40,251 bases of DNA from Paramacrobiotus richtersi (lineage: Eukaryota; Tardigrada; Eutardigrada; Parachela; Macrobiotidae): positions 1 through 40,251 of the forward strand of contig JAQGAU010000111.1 of assembly GCA_034698045.1 (NCBI GenBank), written 5' to 3'. Below are positions 33,297 through 40,251 of this stretch, one piece after another. The notes under the pieces were generated by a model. It was not told where the DNA came from, did no database searches, and saw only the letters and a list, made by a program, of their open reading frames with translations. A program made the position numbers and the translations under genes. Position 1 is the stretch's first letter; each line of letters opens with the position of its first letter.

Positions 33297-33652
33297 ACAG
33301 TTATTTTGAATTCAAAGTTAATTACGGAACATTACGAGTACATGTACGACTACTGGATTATTCTGTATCGATGTCGTCATTTTCCAGACATGCTAAAGTG
33401 GCGTGATCGCTGGCGAGCGATCGACGGGAGTGAAGGCATTGCACGATTGCGGGCTGCATACAGTACAGCGAGAACTGCAAGCAGCCAGTTCCCGTCAGAT
33501 CAGTTTTTGCTTTCAGTTAGTTACAGTCTTACGATATCTTAAGGTTTCCGCATCATTTCGTATCTGTCCCGGCCTGACACACTGCCGTATACAGCCGTAT
33601 TCCCGTCGCTATTCCGCTCTGATCCCGAGAATCTCGACCTCTAGCTACAACG
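33297..33652 (+). promoter_or_regulatory. Promoter and non-coding first exon of gene H
   Basis: Shares TACTGGATTATTCTGTA, CGATGTCGTCATTTTCCAGA and AAAGTGGCGTGATCGCTGG with the other copies and ends at a CTACAACG|GTAAGA donor (33653). It contains the perfect hairpin GATCGCT-GGCG-AGCGATC at 33405-33422, which is identical in gene G. Confidence 0.6.
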
Positions 33653-36211
33653 GTAAGACTAATCTATAAAACTTTGTAGCTCTAATATAATCCTTGTGGA
33701 CCGATACAAGAGAAGATAATCGTGATTTTTAAAGCAGTACTGGAAGGTAGATAATACGGGAAACAAATAATAATGTACGAATCTTCTAATTTGTGGGGGG
33801 TACAGTTGTCCGTTGTCTCGAACAGTTTTTATTCTGTCTACAGTATTATACCACAGATATACGTACGTATTGTGCCATTGTCCGGGAATAATATTGCAAG
33901 CCATCGATACGTGCGGAAATCACAAAACTTGAAAGTTGCGTTGACTGATGTAAAGTACAATAACTGCCTCTAAATCTCTGTTAAAAGGATGAAGAAATTA
34001 ATGGCACCGTTTATGTAAATAACGATTTATTTTTGATATACTATGTGAAAGTGGACTAACCTGGCCAAGATGTCGTTCTCTGACTTGTGCTGCCTCTGTC
34101 CTAAAGAATATCGAAGATTTAGTTTCTGTTCCTAGTTTTTGTGATACATAATCAATCGAGAAAACGAAATTTCTAGTACCGTATAAGCCGTTAAGTGCCG
34201 CTTTTCAATTTGCACGCAACAACTTTTGACATTGCCATACTAATTTGCTGCATTTTCCAGAAACGTCGTTACAACCGAAAACCAATACTAAATTTTCGAA
34301 AGCATCCTGTGGAAGGTGTTTTTTAGTGCTAAAAACAGATCGGATTGTTTTTAATTTCCAGTTACAACAGCAATGCCTACTGTCCGGAAACACATGTTGC
34401 TGATGATTTTGTCAGCCGTTATGTGGACCAACGGGATCAATGTGCCGATTGCTATGGGACAACTTGTGGTTGACGCTGCGACGTGGACTACGGATAATAC
34501 GAAACCGGGTGTAATCGGTGATAGTTGCGCCCAGTCCCAAATGGGCAATGCGGGTAGGGCAGCTGAATAAGAAGTATCAGTATTACAGCGTAGGCTGCAG
34601 GTATATTATTAGCAAAATGGGCATGCGTTTCATAACATGCTTTTTCTGGCAACAGCCGAAGCGACAAGGAAATCAGCGCGCGCATAGACGCTCCTAAAAA
34701 GTCAAAGTTAAACGTTAAAGAAACCATCAAAATCGTTATCCACAAAGATTGCAGACCTTTCCATCTTTTTATGCAGTAGCACTGCATCAGTAAATATTCT
34801 GCTCATTATTTTGGGATTGTTAGGCCGTTAAACTTGTAGCTTTTCTGAATCTGCTTGCTCTGCACCTTCATGGATGTACGGTAACAGTACGGAATGTGTC
34901 TGGAGATGAACAATAACCATTCGTCAAAAACATTCACTGCTTTGCGCATCAGTTAATAATTTTTGGTGGGCCATTAATTGTCCACGCTTTTAAAAGTTGT
35001 GGGTGATGACGGGCTATTCTTGTACGGCGGAACATTAGAACGAATTACGGCGCTTGAAGTGAGCCATTTTTGCTTTGCATTCTGTAGTACACGAAGTTCC
35101 TTGAGCAGCCGCTGCAGTGACTGCACGACAGTTGAAACACTTTGCGTGTCGTTAATAAAAATATACATCGCGCATCTGTGCGAGCGGCCGGTAATTCAGT
35201 GACAAACTGACAATGCAGCAGCGAAAAGATGTACTTCTAAAGACTGATCGTGGTGTTGATAAGTCTTAGCAGTACCAGGTTTGGTGGTATAAGACCAATT
35301 AAAAAAGCGGACAGATGTTATTATAATGGAACAGTGCAGCTGAGCAATAAGATTTTATCCATATCTTAACTGAATCCGTTTAGGTTCATGGCAGGCTACA
35401 CAATAAGCGGAACTTATTTTGCATGTTGGCTAGAAATGATGCAGCGGTTTAACCGAAATGTATGAGGGTAGTGATAAATACGTCCAAGTGCAGTGATACA
35501 TATCTTTCCTCGCCTGACCTACATGGACTATGAACGTTTTAATTGCAGGCCCTTTCTTTGCCGCAGGTGCAGCGGACGTAGACGCGGGACAGCGCCGCAG
35601 GACCTTTGCATACATAGTTTTAGGAGTTGGGGTGTCCGTGGTCCTTGTAGTGCTGGTCAACGTTGCGTATGGCGTGGCGTTTGTCAAGAGGCGCTTATCC
35701 ACAGATCCGGAAATTCAGGTGAGCCAGCCTTACAATCTATTGCATTGAAAGCATTTATAAAAATATTAGAACGAATACAACAGGAACACGCAGTCGACTG
35801 ACGATATAACAGCATTTCCAGGGTATACTCTGTATATAGCCGGCAACACGACTAACTGCAGTTTCGCTTTTGCAGACACCGACAGAATACAAGTTAACCT
35901 ACGTAAGCAAACTGCAAAATCCTGCTACCATTCTGGAAGATCTCCAAGAAATCCGCATCACCATCACGGAAATTAAAGCGGAAATGGGCCAAGGATTCCG
36001 CCAGCAGCTGCCGTCGGATGCTGTTGTTTGGTACGTGTTAACAAGTGGTGGCTGTGTTTTTAGTCCAATTTCTTCCGATAGGCTGAAAGCTAAACGTAAG
36101 ATCAGCTTATGAGCTCTCTATCTGTTCGGCTGCATATCGCGATCGTGCACTATAACCATGTACTTGCTGCATACCGCAGACTTTTACCTTTAAACCTTCA
36201 TTTCTAGCTAA
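33297..36211 (+). CDS. Gene H: signal peptide, one membrane span, amphipathic tail (array member 3)
   Basis: Coding exons 34373-34553, 35549-35718, 35876-36030 and 36208-36211 give 169 residues; a non-coding exon ends at 33652. A signal peptide (MLLMILSAVMWTNG) is followed by an ectodomain of about 60 residues, a membrane helix (IVLGVGVSVVLVVLVNVAYG), a basic flank (VKRRL) and an amphipathic tail (ITITEIKAEMGQGFRQQ). It is the closest relative of gene F: same membrane exon length, EDL.EI, EIKAEM.QGFRQQ, and similar introns (GTGATGACGGGCT.TTCTTG, CCAATTAAAA.AGCGGACAGAT). The last coding exon would add only the end of a Cys codon and the stop; reading on past 36030 without splicing would add about 27 residues instead. 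Confidence 0.68.
33405..33422. repeat. 7-bp perfect inverted repeat in the first exon of gene H
   Basis: GATCGCT (33405-33411), spacer GGCG, AGCGATC (33416-33422). Present unchanged in gene G (37725-37742), with a 2-nt interruption in F and diverged in E. It may be a structured 5' untranslated element or a palindromic binding site. Confidence 0.6.
34840..34956 (+). CDS. Alternative terminal exon of gene H (diverged)
   Basis: Homologous in DNA to the corresponding exon of gene F (ACAGTACGGAATGTGT) and, more distantly, to those of E and G. After the acceptor AACTTGTAG the phase-1 reading stops at 34916. The peptide related to the E and G form (YGMCLEMN, SSK) occurs in the adjacent frame up to 34956. 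Probably altered or decaying. Confidence 0.3.
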
Positions 36212-36889
36212 CCGAAGCCGTCAGAGGCAAAATCCTGGACCGTGTATCGATAATATCCTAACGGATTTCGCTCCTCCAGGGCAGCTTTTTTGGACCTGCA
36301 GTATCCGTTTTCCCTTTTGATCGTTGATCGACTGTGGTTTCGTTCTTAATACATTGTCATATACATTATGGTGCGTATCCTTTGTTGAGCAACTTATTTT
36401 GCAGTATTCTGATGCAAACTGTATGTGCATGTACTGATATAATAATGTATATGTAGTGTTCTACAGTAACGACATCGTTGTATTTCGTAACCCGAGAAAT
36501 TACACAGTAAAGTCAGTAAAATGTTATGCTATTGTATGCATTTGTTCTTCTGACGCCACCGTAGGAAAAACTTCCAGCTGCGGCCGAGTACGCCCACTGT
36601 TACAATTATAAATTTATAGTTAAATTAAAGCAATTTTACACAGTCACTGTCAAGAGTATGTACTACGTACCACACTGAAAGAGAGAATGGTGGATGAAGT
36701 TCAGTAAACAATACACTGGCACAGAGATTTAACTGATCTTCAGAATGTGCATCAGCCGGTGGTTCGTGCCCATAAACAACGTTACAATTATTATAGTGCG
36801 TCTAACAGTTAACGGTGCTCTGTCTCCTAACAATTATTCTTCGACATATTCATTCTCGGCGAATCTGCGAGCTTTCGCCGCTTTAACGC
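36212..36889. other. Intergenic region between genes H and G
   Basis: No gene is seen. The first 100 bp hold the 3' untranslated region of gene H, homologous to that of gene F. The rest is AT-rich without recognisable features. Confidence 0.45.
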
Positions 36890-37710
36890 ACGAACGAATT
36901 AGTAAGTCGCATAAATAAAGCCTCAAACTGCATGCACGCATACGCTACAGTAGTGTCAGGTTCTGCATCGACGATGCGGCCGGAAGTTGCCGCTATGCGC
37001 AACGTTCCAGTGCGCTGTTCTTTTGAAGAGAGAAACCGACAGAACCATTTTTTAGGCATGAAAGGCATGACAATGGTTGCTGATATAAGTGACACCAAGT
37101 TTCCTGTCAGCTAAAAGAGCGATAAGAAACTTAATCACCTTTTCTTCCGCAGTTCCACAACAAACTGACACAATAAATTATAACCATATGCCCACGCTTC
37201 CGGTCCATGCACACTGAAACATGAGAGCAGATTTCAACGTCACGCGATGATGTCGCGCATTGCACCATCTGTCGCCGGCCGTAGGCTACGAAAATCTGCT
37301 TTTGCACATAATTGTATTTATCCGCGCTAAGATTTTCAGTTGTTTTGTATATGGTAGTGTTTTCCAGCAAGCGTACTTCTCTATATATATGGACCAGATG
37401 GTGTGGAAAAATGACATGAAACTGTGACCGCAATGTGTTGCATCCGAGCTGTATATAACTTCATTAATTTTATCATTACTGCAGTAGCCATACAATAATG
37501 CAACACGGTTTAATGGTTGGAACATTGTCCACCCACTTTTGTCAGCCGAGTTGTTGGCAGCATTCGGCAGAGGCAACAGAAGCAGCAAACGTTCCGCGAG
37601 GAAAATCCAAGCACACAGCAGGCTGAATAGCTGGCACGTAAACAAAAGGACAAGAATTGCAGTTCGATTAACAATTTCCCAGCAATTGAAAGACGATGGC
37701 CAGAGAAGTA
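36890..37710 (+). repeat. Segmental duplication block, copy upstream of gene G
   Basis: Partner of 27020-27780 upstream of gene F; see there for the shared words. The minus-strand frame of 168 codons that overlaps it is not maintained in the other copy. Confidence 0.7.
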
Positions 37711-38127
37711 AACAAAAGTGGCGTGATCGCTGGCGAGCGATCGACGGGGAAAATTCTCTAACGGTGTTCAAAAGTAAGCGAGAAAACGGCATCTGGTGGG
37801 CTGTAACATCGACCTGCAGTTCGAAGCCAATCTGGGCACACGAAGCAGTTTTTCGCTGACTTTAACTTGCCATTTGTATTCGTCCAGCGAAGCTAGCCAA
37901 CGAGTGAAGCGTCTTTCCCAGTGAATTTCGTCAAGTCCTGCAAATTGTCAGTTTTTATTTTGCGCGTGATCAGTTACAAATTACAGTATTTCCGCTTGTG
38001 TGTGATCCGTATTCGTTATCTACTAATCCTGTCCTGATCCAGAAAGACATAAACAGTGACAAACTGCACTCTTGAAATCCTCTGCATTCCCGATTCTCCT
38101 AATATTTCGGCAGAAGCCAGATCGAAG
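37711..38127 (+). promoter_or_regulatory. Promoter and non-coding first exon of gene G
   Basis: Begins AAACAAAAGTGGCGTGATCG and shares the hairpin GATCGCT-GGCG-AGCGATC (37725-37742), GGTGGGCTG, CAGTTCGAAGCCAATC and ATTCGTCCAGCGAA with the other copies. Ends at ATCGAAG|GTAAGG (38128). The TTAATTCAAGGTTAAC/GGATTATTCTGTA part seen in E, F and H is missing here, so the promoter itself differs. Confidence 0.6.
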
Positions 38128-40187
38128 GTAAGGAACAGCTTCAACATTTTCTACCAATTTATTAGACTTGTGGAACAGAAAACAGACTATGAGCCCGATA
38201 ACAGCAGAAATTAATGTTTGTTTTGAATTCCTGAATACTGCATGGTCTTTTTATTTTGTTTTTATTACTGTTTTGTTAATCTAAGTCAGATTTTTGTTTT
38301 TGGTAGCGTGCTAATTGTATGTATGTGACTGGTCAGTTATTAGCTGCCTACAATAAGAGCAATCTTTGCGTATACCACGCGAGACAAGGAAACTGTTGGT
38401 TGATTTCTTAATTGCCAGTTTCAATTTGTACGCAGCGCATTTCGGTTTCCCAGCCGATACATATCTGTATGTATATGGAAGTGGTAAAAACGAAATGGCG
38501 CAAAAGTTAAATATATTCCGTGATAAAGTGTTAATTTAAAATATTTAATACGTGGATTTTGAAACTTCTGACAACATATTCGAAATTTTTTGCCATTTTC
38601 GAAATTATATAAATTCAATGGACGCAAAACATAACGGAAAGTTCTGTTGTTTCGCCATTGCAACACTAAACTTGACCCAGATCTTCTTGCAGTTTCCGCA
38701 GCCATGACTTCTGCGGATCGGAAGTACCTGCTCCTGATCGTTGTATTAGCCGTTACGCGGGTGACCCAAGGGTTCAGCTTGTGCTTTTCCGGGGCAGGTT
38801 TTGCCCAGGGCGTCGTAGGTAAGCCACATCCTCGCAGGATTCGCGCAGTCCGACCTGTCGATAATTCTGCTTATAAAGCCTGTAGTAAATTTATACGCAC
38901 CCCTCTTACGAAGAGATCGGCATGCCGCCTTTCTTTTCAGCACTCCTCACGGCTCGTTCGTTCCTTGTAAATGCGTATGTTCCGCTAACTTTTAGTACAA
39001 CTCTCTGTAAAAAATCTGCCTGGTGTGCATGAAAGTTTTTTTATGGCGATGTTAACTAGCGAGCTTCCCTTTGTTAAAACGCAACCTCGTCTTAGACCTG
39101 GGTCAGTTACTTTCTATTGTTTGGTCGTTTGTCTAGTTTTAACGGGGCCAGGTGTCCATGCAGGATACCGCCGTGGAATGGCCGAAGTTTATGCTAGCAC
39201 ACTGGACGATCACTACGGAATGTGCCCGGGGATAAACTCAAGCAAGTGGCACACTTATACTAGGCAGCCAATGATCAAAATTAATTACAAGACTTGTGAA
39301 ATGTGTTACTCGAAACTCGGAATTTGATTTATGAAGCTTTGTGCCAATATTTAGGCTTTTATGACATTTAAAAAAAGTAACATTTACCAGAAAATCGTGC
39401 AGCGATTATTCAGCATTTGAAACATAACAATCTACACATTAGAGCAGCAGATTAGTAGGCCTGCGCGAGCAGTGGTACCGTCGTATATTGCTCTAATCTA
39501 TATGCACTTACTGGAGAATTTTGCAGGTCACCCCTGGACGCCATGCACGGAGGATGAGTATGATCAGCGAGCCCACGATTATGCACTCCGATCGGCAGCG
39601 ACCACCGTCTTCGCTATGTTTGCGGCCCTGGCCATTATTTCGGCTTTTCAAGCGCTCATGAAGCAGTGGCCCGCAAAGAAGCCGGCCAATCAGCAGCCGG
39701 TAAGAAACTTCGATCTAGATCCTGCATGTCGATCAAGTCCGTTAAGTGAATGTTATCATGCCTCGTTTCCGCTGTTAATGACATTACAAAACATGCGTCT
39801 AACTGCAGCAACCAGTTGCCAGTCGACAAACCACTGTACGGCCGCACAAGGTATATTATGACACGAAGACCTCTGGTTTTTAAGACAGTTGCATGTCAGC
39901 TTGTTATCCAGGCCGATGTTCGACAGCAGATGCAAGACGAAATCCGCAATAAAGTTCTCGATGAACTGCGACAGGACATACAACAAAACACTGTATTGCT
40001 GCACAACATTGCGACGGCGGTCACCAACGGGTTCAATCAACTGAAGGTACAGCCGCAGCCCGTGTACTTCCTCCAGCCACCACAACCAGCGAATCAGTTC
40101 CAGCCGCCACAGCCCGTTGGAGTACCCGTGCGTGGATTGCCGAGGAATCAGTTGGCCGGTACGTGCACCCCTAGCGGCTGTTGTTAA
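37711..40187 (+). CDS. Gene G: signal peptide, one membrane span, Gln/Pro-rich tail (array member 4)
   Basis: Coding exons 38704-38818, 39527-39699 and 39912-40187 give 187 residues, or 201 with the micro-exon 39809-39850; a non-coding exon ends at 38127. A signal peptide (LLLIVVLAVTRVTQG) is followed by a short ectodomain (PWTPCTEDEYDQRAHD; gene E has TECSADEHRQ at the same place), a membrane helix (TTVFAMFAALAIISAFQALM) and a basic flank. The tail is a long amphipathic helix (DEIRNKVLDELRQDIQQ) ending in TNGFNQL, then Pro/Gln repeats (QPPQPANQFQPPQP) and a Cys-rich end (CTPSGCC). Gene G is the most distant from F and H and closest in layout to E. An alternative terminal exon lies at 39137-39327. 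Confidence 0.74.
38128..38689 (+). other. Intron 1 of gene G
   Basis: A short first intron (about 0.56 kb) compared with 2.2 kb in E and 1.3 kb in F; the block shared by the E and F introns is absent. It ends at the CTTCTTGCAG acceptor just before TTTCCGCAGCCATG. Confidence 0.6.
39137..39327 (+). CDS. Alternative terminal exon of gene G (short secreted form)
   Basis: Follows the acceptor TTTGTCTAG and starts in phase 1, so it can follow 38818 directly and give a 101-residue product. It reads VHAGYRRG, then HYGMC, INSSKW, KINYKTC and MCYSKLGI before the stop. Gene E shares VHA, YGLC, NSSK and NY.KC. The frame is also open upstream to an ATG at 39043 through a hydrophobic stretch, so an independent nested gene with its own signal peptide is a weaker alternative. 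Confidence 0.58.
39809..39850 (+). CDS. Possible 42-nt micro-exon of gene G
   Basis: Lies between ACTGCAG and AAG|GTATAT, is in phase 0 on both sides and has no stop. It would insert QPVASRQTTVRPHK between the membrane exon and the tail exon. It may be optional; the other paralogs have no clear counterpart. Confidence 0.4.
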
Positions 40188-40251
40188 TTCGTCTAGTTAC
40201 TGTTAAAATATTTAATATCAATAACTTTGTTTAACGGTTATAGGCCTACGA

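Noticed and set aside
36031-36112. Read-through of the last long exon of gene H
   Set aside because: A TTTG|GTACGT donor and a downstream block matching the last exon of gene F make splicing more likely.
37286-37792. Minus-strand frame of 168 codons upstream of gene G
   Set aside because: Antisense to the duplicated promoter block; the homologous sequence near 27600 does not keep the frame.

Overview
The window looks like the nuclear genome of a small-genome invertebrate animal, probably an ecdysozoan. Introns are short to medium (about 60 to 2,200 bp) with clean GT-AG borders. The families are animal ones: a guanylate-binding/atlastin GTPase, a rapunzel/SE-cephalotoxin-like domain, a CAP (SCP/TAPS) domain and a BESS motif. 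I cannot name the species; a tardigrade would fit but is not shown. All supported genes are on the + strand. No tRNA, rRNA, CRISPR array or retroelement was recognised.

Region 1 (1-16.05 kb) is a duplicated two-gene module. Gene A (1192-8901, 15 exons, 1108 aa) joins a signal peptide, a GBP/atlastin-type GTPase, a helical middle and a C-terminal rapunzel-like domain. Gene B (9623-11368, 5 exons, 417 aa) is a secreted protein with a Thr/Ser-rich stalk, a cadherin-like domain and a CAP domain. Gene C (from 12765 or earlier to 14233) repeats only the rapunzel-like domain of A. Gene D (14870-16033) repeats the leader and stalk of B, has an expanded 33-bp minisatellite, and has no CAP domain. The B and D promoters are visibly homologous and each has a TATA box.

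Region 2 (16.05-19.8 kb) holds a small gene encoding a basic BESS-motif protein (16995-18118), then a 1.18-kb non-autonomous DNA transposon (18612-19792) flanked by TA. Its empty target site can be read in a paralogous copy at 27832.

Region 3 (19.8-40.2 kb) is a tandem array of four paralogous genes (E, F, H, G in order) that I do not recognise. Each has a conserved promoter and non-coding first exon, a long first intron, a signal-peptide exon ending in phase 1, an exon with one membrane span, and a final exon with an amphipathic or Gln-rich tail. Inside the intron before the membrane exon, each copy carries a second exon that also starts in phase 1 and ends in a stop. In E and G it shows protein-level conservation (YG[LM]C...NSSK...NY..C) across length differences of 18 and 27 nt. 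The array therefore looks built to make either a short secreted product or a membrane-anchored one from each gene.

Nearly every gene here starts with a signal peptide, so the locus reads as a cluster of secreted and surface proteins. A shared role in defence, secretion or matrix is inference only. Exon structures were derived by hand from splice signals, phase and paralog comparison; no search or transcript data were available.
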